Shown here one piece after another: positions 31,796 to 45,312 of a stretch of 48,997 nucleotides of DNA. The position numbers and the translations under genes were made by a program. Within the stretch, counting starts at the first letter, position 1. Every line of letters starts with the position of its first letter. The notes beneath the pieces were generated by a model, which did no database searches, was not told where the DNA came from, and saw only the letters and a list, made by a program, of their open reading frames with translations. Origin of the DNA: an uncultured Clostridia bacterium (lineage in GTDB: Bacteria > Bacillota > Clostridia > Christensenellales > Aristaeellaceae); the NCBI GenBank assembly GCA_946414315.1, contig CAMKNZ010000016.1, forward strand, positions 1-48,997, given 5' to 3'.

Positions 31796-32872
31796 ATGGA
31801 ACGTGTTTATAACTTTTCCCCGGGACCTTCCCAGCTGGCTCTGCCTGTGCTTGAAAAAGCCCAGAAGGACCTGGTTTGCTACGGCGATACAGGCATGTCT
31901 GTGATGGAGATGAGCCATCGCAGCAAGATGTATACTGATATCTATGACAAGACGGTTGCCGATCTCCGTGATCTGATGAATATCCCGGAAGATTATGACG
32001 TCGTGTTCCTTCAGGGCGGTGCGACCCAGCAGTTCTCCGCTGTTCCGCTGAATCTGATGGTGAACAAAAAGGCTGATTACATTGACAGCGGCAATTTTGC
32101 TCATCTGGCCGCCGAAGAGGGAAAACGCTATGGCGAAGTGAATGTGGTTGCTTCCAGCCGCGAAGATGTTTATACCTATATTCCGGATCTGGACGCCATC
32201 AAGTATGACGATGACGCTGACTATGTCCATATCACCCAGAACAACACGATCTACGGGACTCGCTTTGTGGAACTGCCCAAGTGCAAGGCACCCATCGTCT
32301 GCGACGCGAGCAGCATGATCCTTTCCGAAGAAATGGACGTGACCAAATACGGTGCGATCTACGCCGGCGCCCAGAAGAACATCGGACCCAGCGGACTGTG
32401 CGTGCTGATCGTGAAGCATGACCTGGTAGGCCATGCGATGGATATCTGCCCGAAGCTGCTGAACTGGCAGATCCAGGTTGAAAAGGGAAGCATGTACAAC
32501 ACGCCGAATACCTGGGGCATCTACCTGGCCGGCCTGACCTTTGAATGGCTGAAGAGCATCGGCGGTGTGAAAGCTGTTGAAGCAGTGAATATCGAAAAAG
32601 CAAAGATGCTGTATGAATTCCTGGACAACAGCAAGCTGTTCAAGGCAACAGCCCAGCCGAAATACCGCAGCCGGATGAATGTGACCTTCGTGACCGGCGA
32701 CGCCGATAAGGACGCTGCGTTTGTGAAGGCTGCCGCGGCTGAAGGACTGGTGAACCTGAAGGGCCATCGTTCCGTTGGCGGCATGAGAGCGAGCATTTAT
32801 AACGCTATGCCGATTGAAGGAGTGCAGAAGCTGGTAAACTTCATGAAGAAGTTTGAAGCAGAAAATGCATAA
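31796..32872 (+). CDS. serC: Phosphoserine aminotransferase
   Basis: The 358-residue PLP enzyme converts 3-phosphohydroxypyruvate and glutamate to phosphoserine. It begins VYNFSPGPSQLALPVLEKAQ. The PLP lysine is Lys194 in GAQKNIGPSG, as in class V aminotransferases of the SerC family, and it shows VVFLQGGATQQFSAVPLNL and the C-terminal GHRSVGGMRASIYNAMP. AGGAGG lies seven bases before the ATG. serA follows in the same orientation 178 bases later, so two successive steps of serine synthesis are encoded together. serB is not in the window. Confidence 0.96.
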   Translation: MERVYNFSPGPSQLALPVLEKAQKDLVCYGDTGMSVMEMSHRSKMYTDIYDKTVADLRDLMNIPEDYDVVFLQGGATQQFSAVPLNLMVNKKADYIDSGNFAHLAAEEGKRYGEVNVVASSREDVYTYIPDLDAIKYDDDADYVHITQNNTIYGTRFVELPKCKAPIVCDASSMILSEEMDVTKYGAIYAGAQKNIGPSGLCVLIVKHDLVGHAMDICPKLLNWQIQVEKGSMYNTPNTWGIYLAGLTFEWLKSIGGVKAVEAVNIEKAKMLYEFLDNSKLFKATAQPKYRSRMNVTFVTGDADKDAAFVKAAAAEGLVNLKGHRSVGGMRASIYNAMPIEGVQKLVNFMKKFEAENA

Positions 32873-33050
32873 TCAGGGGATAAGCCCTTTTCCCCTTCTC
32901 CGCGCAGCGATATAACATATATTGTAAATCGGTATGCACGGGGACGGGGATTATTTAGTTAGCAGGGGCTTCGCCCCTATACCTTGAAAATGAATAAGCG
33001 ATTCGGCTTTCGGTTCAGAACAGGAAACAGAGAGAAGGAGAAAATACAGA

Positions 33051-34226
33051 ATGTATAAAATTCAGACGCTGAATGCGATTTCGGATATCATTCATACACA
33101 GCTGAGCGCCGACAAATATACGGTCAGCAAAGAAGAACCCATGCCTGACGCGATCCTGGTGCGGAGTGCTGCGATGCATGAGATGGAATTCGGCAAGGAA
33201 CTGCTGGCAATCGGACGTGCTGGCGCCGGCGTGAACAACATTCCGATCGAACGCTGCTCCAAGGAAGGTATCGTCGTCTTCAATACTCCCGGTGCCAACG
33301 CGAACGCAGTGGCAGAGCTGGTGATCGCAGGCCTGATGATGAGCGGCCGGAAGATCGCCGACGGTATCGACTGGGTGAAGAGCCTGAAGGGCAAAGGGGA
33401 TGAAGTCGGCAAGCTGGTTGAAAAAGGAAAGAGCCAGTTCGTCGGCGCTGAACTTCGGGGCAAAACCCTGGGCGTCATCGGCCTGGGCGCAATCGGCTCC
33501 ATCGTGGCCAACGCTGCCAGCCGCGGCCTTGGTATGAACGTTGTCGGTTTCGACCCCTTCATCTCTGTCGAGAGCGCCTGGAGCCTGAGCACAACGATCC
33601 ACCGCGCCGCTTCTGAAGACGAAGTGATCGCCCAGGCGGATTTCCTGACGATCCATATGCCCCTGAACGACAAGACCCGCGGTTCCTTCAATGCCGAGAA
33701 ATTCGCGAAGATGAAGGACGGCGCTTGCCTGCTGAATTTTGCCCGTGGCGAACTGGTGAATACTGCGGATCTGCTGGCGGCTCTTGAAAGCGGCAAGCTT
33801 GACCGCTATGTTACAGATTTCCCGAACGACGACCTGATCGGTGCGGACAAGGTGGTCTGCATCCCGCATCTGGGCGCCAGCACGCCTGAGAGCGAAGAAA
33901 ACTGCGCCAGGATGGCGGCAGCCGAGATCCGGGATTACCTGGAGAACGGCAGCATCCACAACAGCGTGAACTATCCGGAAGTCCAGCTGGGCGATCCGGA
34001 AGCGGTCCGCGTACTGGTACTGCATGAGAACATCCCGAATATGATCAGCAACATTACCGCTGCGGCGGCCAAGGAAGGCATCAATATTGAAAACATGGTC
34101 AACAAGAGCAAGAAAGACATGTCTGTGACCGTGATGGAAATGGCTGAGCTGCCGAGCAAGCACGCGCTGGATACGCTGAGTGAACTGCCCGGGATTATCA
34201 GGATCAGGACATTTACGAAAGAGTAA
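33051..34226 (+). CDS. serA: D-3-phosphoglycerate dehydrogenase, short ACT-domain form
   Basis: The 391-residue enzyme oxidises 3-phosphoglycerate with NAD, the first step of serine synthesis. The Rossmann motif GVIGLGAIGSIVAN is at about 141. The catalytic Arg is in NFARGELVN and the catalytic His in PHLGASTPES. A C-terminal ACT-like domain (from about 320) with HENIPNMISNITAAAAKEGIN probably senses serine. The intervening domain of the long SerA form is absent, which is common in anaerobic Firmicutes. AAGGAG lies ten bases before the ATG. The 178-base gap upstream carries an AGGGGC-TTC-GCCCCT hairpin at 32965-32979. Confidence 0.94.
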   Translation: MYKIQTLNAISDIIHTQLSADKYTVSKEEPMPDAILVRSAAMHEMEFGKELLAIGRAGAGVNNIPIERCSKEGIVVFNTPGANANAVAELVIAGLMMSGRKIADGIDWVKSLKGKGDEVGKLVEKGKSQFVGAELRGKTLGVIGLGAIGSIVANAASRGLGMNVVGFDPFISVESAWSLSTTIHRAASEDEVIAQADFLTIHMPLNDKTRGSFNAEKFAKMKDGACLLNFARGELVNTADLLAALESGKLDRYVTDFPNDDLIGADKVVCIPHLGASTPESEENCARMAAAEIRDYLENGSIHNSVNYPEVQLGDPEAVRVLVLHENIPNMISNITAAAAKEGINIENMVNKSKKDMSVTVMEMAELPSKHALDTLSELPGIIRIRTFTKE

Positions 34227-34249
34227 GAGTGGAGACTAATCCATAAGAA

Positions 34250-34278
34250 AAGGGAATGCTTTCATGCATTCCCTTTTT
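34250..34278 (+). terminator. Terminator after serA
   Basis: A perfect ten-base stem (AAGGGAATGC with GCATTCCCTT) and six-base loop, followed by TTT. Confidence 0.85.
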
Positions 34279-34312
34279 CCGGTCATAATGAAAGAAAGTT
34301 ATTCTTAACAAG

Positions 34313-34342
34313 AAAAGAGGAAAGCGTCAGCTTTCCTCTTTT
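34313..34342 (-). terminator. Terminator after rpoC
   Basis: A perfect 13-base stem (AAAAGAGGAAAGC with GCTTTCCTCTTTT) around GTCA lies nine bases past the rpoC stop. It is flanked by A and T runs, so it could act on both strands. Confidence 0.85.
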
Positions 34343-34350
34343 GATTTGCC

Positions 34351-37920
<3,570 letters not shown>

Positions 37921-37964
37921 AAGGGGCACACTCCCTTCGATAAAATCGAGTCGATTTAGGTGAA

Positions 37965-40900
37965 TCAGATATCGTCATCCAGATCGAGATCTGACAGATC
38001 ATCTACGCTGAAGTCTTCCAGGTCTTCCGCGGTGTCATCAGCAAGGGAGAAGTCATCGCTGCTGTCAGCGCTTTCTTCATCCGCACCGAAGGACAGGTCG
38101 TCCTCGGACATGCTGAAGGCTTCGTCCGCGGCCTGCTCCAGCTCTTCGCTCTCTTCAGCGCCGATCGGTTCGTCGTCATCCGCTTCGGTCTTACCCATGA
38201 GATTGGCGCGCATGGTTTCAGGCTGCGGCATATCTTCCGGATCGAGCTCGGGAATTTCGATTTCGTTTCGGGCGGCGTCGAGCACGCGGATATCGAGGCT
38301 CAGAGCCTGCATTTCCTTCAGGAGAACCTTGAAGCTCTCTGGAACGCCGGGGTTCGGAATGTTCTGGCCCTTGATGATCGCTTCGTAGGTCTTGACGCGG
38401 CCGACGGTGTCGTCGGACTTCACGGTCAGGATTTCCTGGAGGGTGTTGGCGGCGCCGTAGGCTTCCAGCGCCCAGACTTCCATTTCACCGAAGCGCTGGC
38501 CGCCGAACTGGGCTTTACCGCCCAGAGGCTGCTGGGTAACAAGGCTGTAGGGGCCGGTAGACCGGGCGTGCATCTTGTCATCTACCAGATGGTGCAGCTT
38601 CAGGAAGTACATGATACCGACGGTAACGGGGTTTTCGAAGTAGTCGCCGGTGCGGCCATCGCGCACGCGGATTTTACCCTGACGGAAGAGGGCTTTGCCT
38701 TCTTCGTCCAGATCCAGACGCAGGGGCTTTCCGTTATGGAAATGATACTCATTCACATGAGGATCGTTTTCATCTTCGGGAGCGGCCATTTTCTTTTCGG
38801 CCAGTTCCAGATGTTCCAGAATCTCCTCGTAGGTGGCGCCGTCGAAGACCGGGGTGGCGATGTGCCAGCCCAGGGCCCGGCAGGCCAGGCCGAGATGCAC
38901 TTCCAGCACCTGACCGAGGTTCATACGGGAGGGAACGCCCAGCGGGTTCAGCACGATCTGCAGGGGTGTGCCGTCGGGCAGGAAAGGCATATCCTCTTCG
39001 CGCAGGATGCGGGAAACAACACCCTTGTTGCCGTGACGGCCGGCCATCTTATCGCCGACGGAGATCTTTCTCTTCTGGGCGATATAGATACGGACCATCT
39101 GATTGACGCCGGGGGAGAGCTCATCCTTGTTCTCACGGGTGAAGACCTTGACATCGACGACGATACCGCCTTCGCCGTGAGGTACGCGCAGGGAAGTATC
39201 CCGGACTTCGCGGGCTTTTTCACCGAAGATGGCGCGCAGGAGGCGTTCTTCAGCAGTCAGTTCGGTTTCACCCTTCGGGGTAACCTTGCCGACCAGGATA
39301 TCGCCGGCGTGCACTTCGGCACCGATACGGACGATTCCGCCTTCATCCAGATCCTTGACAGCGTCGTCAGAGATATTCGGGATGTCGCGGGTGATTTCTT
39401 CCGGTCCGAGCTTTGTCTCACGGGCTTCGGATTCGAACTCCTCGATGTGGATCGAGGTGTAAATGTCTTCCTTGACCAGTTTTTCACTCAGCAGGACAGC
39501 GTCTTCGTAGTTGTAGCCTTCCCAGGTCATGAAGCCGATCAGAGCGTTGCGGCCCAGACCGATCTCTCCCTTTTCAGTGGAGGGACCGTCCGCCAGCAGG
39601 TCGCCGGCTTCAATCTTCTGACCCGCGGAAACCACGGGATGCTGGTTGATGCAGGTGGACTGGTTGGAACGGGCAAACTTGGTGAGGTTGTAGGTATGAC
39701 GCTCGCCGAAGTTGTCCCGGATAATGATCTGGGTGGCGTCGACTTTTTCCACAACGCCGTCTTCCTTGGCCAGGATAACAACGCCGGAGTCGTGGGCGGC
39801 ACGGTATTCCATGCCGGTAGCGACGAGGGGAGCTTCAGGCACGAGCAGCGGCACGGCCTGGCGCTGCATATTGGAACCCATCAGAGCGCGGGTGGCGTCG
39901 TCGTTTTCCAGGAAGGGAACCATGGCGGTGGCCACGGAAACGACCTGGCGGGGACTGACGTCGATGAAGTCCACCTGGGAAACGGGAACTTCGATAATAT
40001 CGGCCTTGTCGCGGACGGTGATGCGGTCCTTGACAAAGGTGCCGTCGGGATTGAGGGGTTCGTTCGCTGTGGCGACCTTGTACAGGTCTTCCTCATCAGC
40101 GGTCATATAGTCGATCTCGTCGAGGACGCGGCCCTTTTCCTTGTCCACACGGCGGTAGGGGGCCTCGATGAAGCCGTACTCGTTAATGCGGGCATAGGTA
40201 GCCAGGGAGCCGATCAGACCGATGTTGGGACCTTCAGGCGTCTCGATCGGGCAGATACGGGCGTAATGGCTGTAATGCACGTCACGGACTTCGAAGGAAG
40301 CACGGTCACGGTTCAGACCGCCGGGGCCCAGGGCGCTCAGGCGGCGCTTGTGGGTCAGCTCGGCCAGGGGGTTGGGCTGGTCCATGAACTGGGACAGCTG
40401 GGAAGAACCGAAGAATTCCTTGATCGCGGCGCTGACCGGCCGGATGTTGATCAGATCGCCGGGCTTGATATCGGTGGAATCCTGGATGGACATCCGCTCA
40501 CGAACGACGCGCTCCAGACGGCTCAGGCCGATGCGGATCTGATTCTGGAGGAGTTCGCCGACGCTGCGCAGACGGCGGTTGCCCAGATGGTCGATGTCAT
40601 CGGTGGAACCGATGCCGTAGGGCAGGCCCAGCATATAGTTGACAGAGGAAATAATATCGTCAGGGATGATGTGTTTCGGTACGAGTTCGGAGACGTTTTC
40701 CTTCACAGCGTCGAAGAGCTGGTCCGGCTCTACGGAAGCGAGGATCTCCTTCAGGGTGGGCAGGTGGACCATTTCCAGGATGCCCGCGTCCTTCGGATTG
40801 AAGGGCAGATAGGCAGACGCGTCAACGAAGTTGTTGCCGACGACCTTGCGGATCTGACCGTCGCAGTCCAGCAGGACAGAGTTGACACCGGCATTCTGGA

Positions 40901-41852
40901 TCTCGCGGGCCACATCCAGCGGGATGGATTCGCCCTTCTTGATCATAACTTCGCCGGTCTGGGGATTGATGATATCTTCCGCCGCCACGTGGTTATGGAT
41001 CCGGGTGGCAATGGAAAGCTTCTTATTATATTTATAGCGGCCGACACGCATGAGGTCGTAACGCTTGGGATCGAAGAAGAGGGAATTGAAGAGATTGGTG
41101 GCGCTTTCAAGGCTGGCAGGTTCGCCGGGCTTCTGGCGCTTGTAGATCTCGATGAGGCCTTCTTCCCTGGTCTTGGCGTTGTCACCCTTCTGGATGGTGG
41201 CCATGAGACGCTCGTCTTCACCCATGAGCTCAATGATCTCGGCGTCGGAACCATAACCGAGCGCGCGGATGATCACGGTGATGGGTAGTTTGCGGGCACG
41301 GTCAATACGGACCCACAGCACGTCGTTGGAGTCCGTCTCATATTCAAGCCAGGCACCGCGGTTCGGGATGATCTGGGAAGAATAGAGCTTTTTGCCGGCT
41401 TTGTCGTACGCAACGTCGAAATAGACGCCAGGAGAACGAACCAGCTGGCTGACGATTACGCGTTCGGCACCGTTGATGATAAAGGTGCCATGGTCGGTCA
41501 TGAGGGGAAAGTCGCCCATAAAAACGTCGGATTCCTTGATTTCACCGGTCTCCTTATTCTTCAGGCGGACAAACACCTTCAGCGGCGCCGCATAGGTAAT
41601 ATCCCGTTCACGGCAGCGGGCGATGGAGTTTTTCGGTTCGTCCAGAGAATAGTCTACGAATTCCAGGACCAGGTTCCCATTGTAGTCGGTAATGGGAGAA
41701 ACGTCGGCCAGGACTTCGCGCAGATCGGTATCGAGAAAGCGCTGATAGGAGTTCTTCTGTACCTCAATCAGGTTGGGCATCTCAAGAACTTCATCAATGC
41801 GTGAGAAGCTCATCCGTTCACGGAGCTTCCCCATGTGGACCTCGTGTACCAT
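37965..41852 (-). CDS. rpoB: RNA polymerase beta subunit with acidic C-terminal tail
   Basis: The 1295-residue protein is a normal bacterial beta subunit. The rifampicin region [33 protein letters not shown] keeps the sensitive-type Ser, Asp, His and Ser residues at the usual sites, so rifampicin sensitivity is expected from this gene. The last 85 or so residues form a Ser/Asp/Glu-rich tail ending [12 protein letters not shown], beyond the conserved core that ends around [13 protein letters not shown] 41852 has AGGGGTGAT ten bases upstream. rplJ and rplL are not upstream. The gene instead has its own promoter and faces a divergent gene. Confidence 0.97.
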   Translation of the reverse strand: MVHEVHMGKLRERMSFSRIDEVLEMPNLIEVQKNSYQRFLDTDLREVLADVSPITDYNGNLVLEFVDYSLDEPKNSIARCRERDITYAAPLKVFVRLKNKETGEIKESDVFMGDFPLMTDHGTFIINGAERVIVSQLVRSPGVYFDVAYDKAGKKLYSSQIIPNRGAWLEYETDSNDVLWVRIDRARKLPITVIIRALGYGSDAEIIELMGEDERLMATIQKGDNAKTREEGLIEIYKRQKPGEPASLESATNLFNSLFFDPKRYDLMRVGRYKYNKKLSIATRIHNHVAAEDIINPQTGEVMIKKGESIPLDVAREIQNAGVNSVLLDCDGQIRKVVGNNFVDASAYLPFNPKDAGILEMVHLPTLKEILASVEPDQLFDAVKENVSELVPKHIIPDDIISSVNYMLGLPYGIGSTDDIDHLGNRRLRSVGELLQNQIRIGLSRLERVVRERMSIQDSTDIKPGDLINIRPVSAAIKEFFGSSQLSQFMDQPNPLAELTHKRRLSALGPGGLNRDRASFEVRDVHYSHYARICPIETPEGPNIGLIGSLATYARINEYGFIEAPYRRVDKEKGRVLDEIDYMTADEEDLYKVATANEPLNPDGTFVKDRITVRDKADIIEVPVSQVDFIDVSPRQVVSVATAMVPFLENDDATRALMGSNMQRQAVPLLVPEAPLVATGMEYRAAHDSGVVILAKEDGVVEKVDATQIIIRDNFGERHTYNLTKFARSNQSTCINQHPVVSAGQKIEAGDLLADGPSTEKGEIGLGRNALIGFMTWEGYNYEDAVLLSEKLVKEDIYTSIHIEEFESEARETKLGPEEITRDIPNISDDAVKDLDEGGIVRIGAEVHAGDILVGKVTPKGETELTAEERLLRAIFGEKAREVRDTSLRVPHGEGGIVVDVKVFTRENKDELSPGVNQMVRIYIAQKRKISVGDKMAGRHGNKGVVSRILREEDMPFLPDGTPLQIVLNPLGVPSRMNLGQVLEVHLGLACRALGWHIATPVFDGATYEEILEHLELAEKKMAAPEDENDPHVNEYHFHNGKPLRLDLDEEGKALFRQGKIRVRDGRTGDYFENPVTVGIMYFLKLHHLVDDKMHARSTGPYSLVTQQPLGGKAQFGGQRFGEMEVWALEAYGAANTLQEILTVKSDDTVGRVKTYEAIIKGQNIPNPGVPESFKVLLKEMQALSLDIRVLDAARNEIEIPELDPEDMPQPETMRANLMGKTEADDDEPIGAEESEELEQAADEAFSMSEDDLSFGADEESADSSDDFSLADDTAEDLEDFSVDDLSDLDLDDDI

Positions 41853-41939
41853 GTTATGAAATCACCCCTTATTTTGTCCGACCAGATACGTCCGGGAGGC
41901 CGGTCAAAAATGGACTTGCGTTTCACACAGAAGCTGTGT

Positions 41940-41968
41940 AAAATAGGGAAGTCAACGGGCTTTGACAG
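41940..41968 (-). promoter_or_regulatory. Possible promoter of rpoBC
   Basis: On the minus strand this reads CTGTCA, a 17-base spacer and TATTTT, with four of six matches in each box. A hairpin (ACACAG-AAG-CTGTGT, 41925-41939) would lie at the transcript start. The match is moderate, and an overlapping TTGACT offers an alternative -35. Confidence 0.4.
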
Positions 41969-42033
41969 GCACCAAGACGATACTGATGCAATTATAAATG
42001 ATAACATAGTATCAGACGAAAGTCAACGACATT

Positions 42034-42062
42034 TTGCCCGATATTATGGTTTTTATTATATT
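42034..42062 (+). promoter_or_regulatory. Possible promoter of the MBL-fold gene
   Basis: TTGCCC, 17-base spacer, TATATT. The predicted leader is only about 15 bases, starting just at the AGGAAGG ribosome binding site. Confidence 0.4.
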
Positions 42063-42083
42063 TATAATAGGAAGGAAAACAGT

Positions 42084-43073
42084 GTGAGCAAAAAGGGACT
42101 GCTTCTGGCAACGGCGATCATGATACTGGCACTGATGACGCCGCTGATGACGGGGACCGCCGAAGAAGTGCTCCCGCCTTCGCCGGAACCGCCGTCCGGA
42201 TATATTGACGGCCGCCCCACACCGGCACCTTCTCCTGTTCCCGATATTACAATCATTGACCATGTTCATAATCCGGAATCATATCCGAGATTCTTTTTCC
42301 AGAAAAACAGGAAACTGCTTGAAATCTGGTTTCCGAACATCCGGGACGCGGACGAAGCGATCCTGATGTACGACGGCCAGGTCTGGATGATTGACTGCGC
42401 GGACGAAAAGATGGGCCAGCGAGGCGCCGCACTGCTGAAACAGCTGGGCATTACGAAAATAGATATCCTGTTTAACAGCCACCTGCATCACGATCATATC
42501 AACGGTCTTGCCCTGACAGACGACGTGGCCAGGGTCGGGGAAGTCCGGATCTGTTTCTCTCCTGATCTGACAGACAGCGGCCTGCGGATGCTATGGGTTG
42601 CAGAAGAACGCGGAATCCTCATTAAAGAATACAGGGACGGGGACCGTTTCTCCATGGGTGACGGAGCTGTTGAACTGCTGTTTCTGAAAAACAATGAAGA
42701 ATATCTTGATATGAACAATCAGAGCGCGGTGACAAGGATCACATATGGTGAGCGGACGATCCTGTTCACGGCGGATATGGAGCAACCCGGCCAGCAGGCG
42801 ATGATTGAGCGGATTGACCCGGAACTGCTGAAATGCGATATCGTGAAGTATCCGCACCACGCGAAAAGCGATATGTACACTCCGTTCTATGAGGCGCTTG
42901 GCGCCGGACTTGCCGTTGTAACGTCCGTGGAAGGACGGGGAGACGCCGGACAAATCGCAATCGCCAACCGCGGAATGCCGGTGGTTTATACATCGGTCAA
43001 AGACCAGTTCACCCATCTGGTAACCGACGGGGAATACTGGCTGGTGGAACAGGTGCCGATCCAGGCGCAGTAA
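42084..43073 (+). CDS. Secreted metallo-beta-lactamase-fold hydrolase, ComEC-C-terminal-like
   Basis: The 329-residue protein has a signal peptide (about 1-26), a Pro-rich linker and a metallo-beta-lactamase-fold domain. The metal motif is NSHLHHDHINGL (His133, His135, Asp137, His138). FTADMEQPG and KYPHHAKSD supply later metal ligands. The layout resembles the free-standing form of the ComEC/Rec2 C-terminal domain, whose members are proposed nucleases acting outside the membrane. The substrate is unknown. The start is GTG 42084, eight bases after AGGAAGG; a longer open frame upstream would destroy the signal peptide. It is divergent from rpoB and ends at a terminator. Confidence 0.8.
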   Translation: MSKKGLLLATAIMILALMTPLMTGTAEEVLPPSPEPPSGYIDGRPTPAPSPVPDITIIDHVHNPESYPRFFFQKNRKLLEIWFPNIRDADEAILMYDGQVWMIDCADEKMGQRGAALLKQLGITKIDILFNSHLHHDHINGLALTDDVARVGEVRICFSPDLTDSGLRMLWVAEERGILIKEYRDGDRFSMGDGAVELLFLKNNEEYLDMNNQSAVTRITYGERTILFTADMEQPGQQAMIERIDPELLKCDIVKYPHHAKSDMYTPFYEALGAGLAVVTSVEGRGDAGQIAIANRGMPVVYTSVKDQFTHLVTDGEYWLVEQVPIQAQ

Positions 43074-43079
43074 CAGAGC

Positions 43080-43114
43080 AGACAGATCAACCTGCAGGCT
43101 GATCTGTCTTTTAT
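43080..43114 (+). terminator. Terminator after the MBL-fold gene
   Basis: AGACAGATCA pairs with TGATCTGTCT around a ten-base loop, followed by TTTTAT. Confidence 0.85.
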
Positions 43115-43143
43115 TGATATGATACACAGTATTATGGTAAAAT
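43114..43143 (+). promoter_or_regulatory. Promoter of the DHHW gene
   Basis: TTGATA (43114-43119), 18-base spacer, TAAAAT (43138-43143), 39 bases before the ATG. Confidence 0.65.
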
Positions 43144-43182
43144 ATGTCCGAATTTTTCAGACCGGGTATCGGGAGGCAAAGA

Positions 43183-44151
43183 ATGAAACGGCGTTGGATC
43201 GCGGGAATCCTCGCAATACTGCTGTTGCTACAGGGTGCGGCGTTTGGCGAGGAAAAAGACACAGTCTACCAGGTGGCCAGCAAGAAGCTGAGAATTTACG
43301 ACCTGGCCGGTACAGGCTGGCTGATCGAACCCTGGAAGATCTACTTTCTGCCTGAAAAAACAAAAACGCAGGCGAAAAGCTTTAACAAAGTCACCGGCGC
43401 ATTCAAGAAACTGGATACCTATGTATACCTGGTGGAATCTTCCCGCAGTATGAACATGGATGAAATGGACGCTGATTCCGCCCTTTGGATGCTGATCCGG
43501 GAAAGCTATCCGAACAGTACGATCGGGCATCTGGAGATCAACTCGATTGAAACTTACTGCCAGTATTTCTACAAAACGGATCATCACTGGAATTACCGGG
43601 GCTCCTATGAAGGGTACAAAGCGGTTATCCGGATGATGCTGGGTGAAGATGAACCGTTGCTGGAGCCGATTGAAACGGTGGAATTCCCGGTGAATTTCAA
43701 CGGATCGTTCAACAAGCAGATGAAAAGGAAAAACAGTGACGAACCTTTTACGGTATACCGGTTCAACTATCCTGAGATGTCTGTCAAAATCAACGGAAAA
43801 ACCAGCAAAACATATGGCATGCAGGAAAAGTATTTCCAGGGAAAGATCAACAAGCAGCCACTGACAAACCATTATGAAGGATTCTACGGCGGAGATGAGG
43901 GCCTGGTCGAATTCTGCACGGGCGACGACAGCAAAGAGAACGTCATCATCTTCAGCAATTCTTTCTCAAATGCGCTTGATATGCTTGTGGCCAGTCACTT
44001 CAATCATACCTATTTTATCGATATGCGCCATTACAAAGACGATATGGGAGAGAAACTTGACCTTACCGCTTCCATCAAGAAATGGAAGATCAGCAAAGTG
44101 ATGCTGCTGGGCGATCCTTATTTTTTCAAATGGGGAACAACTTACCGCTGA
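43183..44151 (+). CDS. Secreted DHHW-family protein (AlgX/SGNH-like)
   Basis: The 322-residue protein has a signal peptide (about 1-22) and the motif KTDHHWNYRGSY (Asp133-His134-His135-Trp136) that names the DHHW family. The family is related to AlgX/AlgJ-type SGNH acyltransferases that put acetyl groups on extracellular polysaccharides. IFSNSFSNALD near the C-terminus may supply the serine block. No membrane O-acyltransferase (MBOAT) gene is nearby, so the acyl donor is unclear. GGGAGG lies six bases before ATG 43183, which is preferred over an upstream in-frame ATG that lacks a site. The next gene starts 62 bases downstream without its own promoter. Confidence 0.75.
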   Translation: MKRRWIAGILAILLLLQGAAFGEEKDTVYQVASKKLRIYDLAGTGWLIEPWKIYFLPEKTKTQAKSFNKVTGAFKKLDTYVYLVESSRSMNMDEMDADSALWMLIRESYPNSTIGHLEINSIETYCQYFYKTDHHWNYRGSYEGYKAVIRMMLGEDEPLLEPIETVEFPVNFNGSFNKQMKRKNSDEPFTVYRFNYPEMSVKINGKTSKTYGMQEKYFQGKINKQPLTNHYEGFYGGDEGLVEFCTGDDSKENVIIFSNSFSNALDMLVASHFNHTYFIDMRHYKDDMGEKLDLTASIKKWKISKVMLLGDPYFFKWGTTYR

Positions 44152-44213
44152 TCCTGCTTTTGCCATGGACAAGATCAACTGACAGAAAACAGATGACAGG
44201 AGTGTTGAAAGGT

Positions 44214-45131
44214 ATGAAAAGGAACGGTCGTTTCCTGCGTGCTGTTTGTGTGATAGCTATATCAATCATGCTGGTGTGCTGTTCGGCTGCGGCAGCGGCT
44301 GCAGACGAAATCGTCGCACCATACGATGAGGACGGCGCGGAGGGCAGGATCGCCCGACTGCTGGCAGACCTACTGAAGCTGCCTGTTACCCTGACCGGGA
44401 ACGGGACAAGCGATGAGGCTGCAAACCGGATGCTGTCCGAACCGGGAGTTTTCCTGCTTGATTCCCAGGCGGCTCCGATTGCCGGCCTCCAGGGCTATAC
44501 GGATGAGGACCTGCGGACGGCGATGGTCCCCGTGTGTGTGATGGCTGAAAGCCCGCTGTATATCGTGATGGATGCACATAAAGCTGAAGAATACGGCATC
44601 AGCGACGCTGAAACCCTGGCCGGCTATATCAGCGAGCATGAATATGAACTGACTTTTGCACGGCACATCGGCGCAGACGTGATTGACCGGGCTGTAACGC
44701 TTCTTGGAAACAATATCGCCGTTCTGACCGATTATTTCATGCCGGAAGAGATTCCGGAAATCCTTCATACAGGGGAAGCGGACGGGACAGTGATGACCGG
44801 GGCGGAACTGGCGAACAATGCGGATGAACTGTTGATCCTCTGCTGCCTTGGCGAAAACAGAAGCGAAGCGTTTCCGGACGTTTCCTGCGCGGCGGAAGCC
44901 GGATTCCCTGTGTGCAGAGGAGAGACCATGTGGATCTTTACTTCTGTTAAAACCGATTCTGACTTAATCGAACAATATGCGCGGAAAATATCGGAAGCGG
45001 AACTGGAACTGCCGGACGGATTTGAAAGGCGGAACCTGACCGGCGACGCGCTGCAGGAAGACCTGCAGACACTCTTTGCAGATCTCAAGAGCTATATGAC
45101 CTCTGAAGGATTGTTCTTTTACGAGGAATAA
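44214..45131 (+). CDS. Orphan TctC/Bug-family-like periplasmic-type binding protein
   Basis: The 305-residue protein has a signal peptide with a cysteine pair and an Ala run (VCCSAAAAAA, possibly a lipoprotein). Its mature part follows the tripartite tricarboxylate receptor pattern: IVAPYDEDGAEGRIARLLADLL, SEPGVFLLDSQA, AEAGFPVCRGETMWIFTSVKTDSDL. These proteins bind small carboxylates for TctAB membrane partners, which are absent here. Similarity is low and function may have drifted. ATG 44214 is used, with AGGAG eleven bases upstream. It is probably cotranscribed with the DHHW gene and ends at a terminator. Confidence 0.6.
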   Translation: MKRNGRFLRAVCVIAISIMLVCCSAAAAAADEIVAPYDEDGAEGRIARLLADLLKLPVTLTGNGTSDEAANRMLSEPGVFLLDSQAAPIAGLQGYTDEDLRTAMVPVCVMAESPLYIVMDAHKAEEYGISDAETLAGYISEHEYELTFARHIGADVIDRAVTLLGNNIAVLTDYFMPEEIPEILHTGEADGTVMTGAELANNADELLILCCLGENRSEAFPDVSCAAEAGFPVCRGETMWIFTSVKTDSDLIEQYARKISEAELELPDGFERRNLTGDALQEDLQTLFADLKSYMTSEGLFFYEE

Positions 45132-45138
45132 ACCGGAT

Positions 45139-45164
45139 TCCGGCACCGAGGTGCCGGATTTTTT
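45139..45164 (+). terminator. Terminator before the rpsL operon
   Basis: TCCGGCAC and GTGCCGGA pair around CGAG and are followed by TTTTTT. Confidence 0.88.
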
Positions 45165-45202
45165 CATCCTGCATTTCGGTATAAAGATGAATAAAGAAAA
45201 CG

Positions 45203-45231
45203 TTGACAAGCCTTTACAACAATGATATGAT
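45203..45231 (+). promoter_or_regulatory. Strong promoter of the rpsL-rpsG-fusA-tuf operon
   Basis: TTGACA (45203-45208), exact 17-base spacer, TATGAT (45226-45231). The leader to the first start codon is about 75 bases. Confidence 0.85.
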
Positions 45232-45252
45232 AGTCGAGTTGCAGTATGCTCC

Positions 45253-45273
45253 GGGTGAAGTGCGCCCTTTTTT
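45253..45273 (+). terminator. Terminator-like hairpin in the leader of the rpsL operon (candidate attenuator)
   Basis: GGGTG-AAGTG-CGCCC followed directly by TTTTTT lies between the promoter and the first gene. The CGGG at 45252-45255 can instead pair with CCCG at 45280-45283, which would break the terminator. The two forms are mutually exclusive. Confidence 0.5.
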
Positions 45274-45312
45274 GAGGTGCCCGAACCGGTGGCGGAAGGA
45301 GGCTTGAGACGC

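Noticed and set aside
41835-42083. Longer reading frame upstream of the MBL-fold protein
   Set aside because: It would overlap the rpoB start and promoter region and bury the signal peptide. GTG 42084 with AGGAAGG is a better start.
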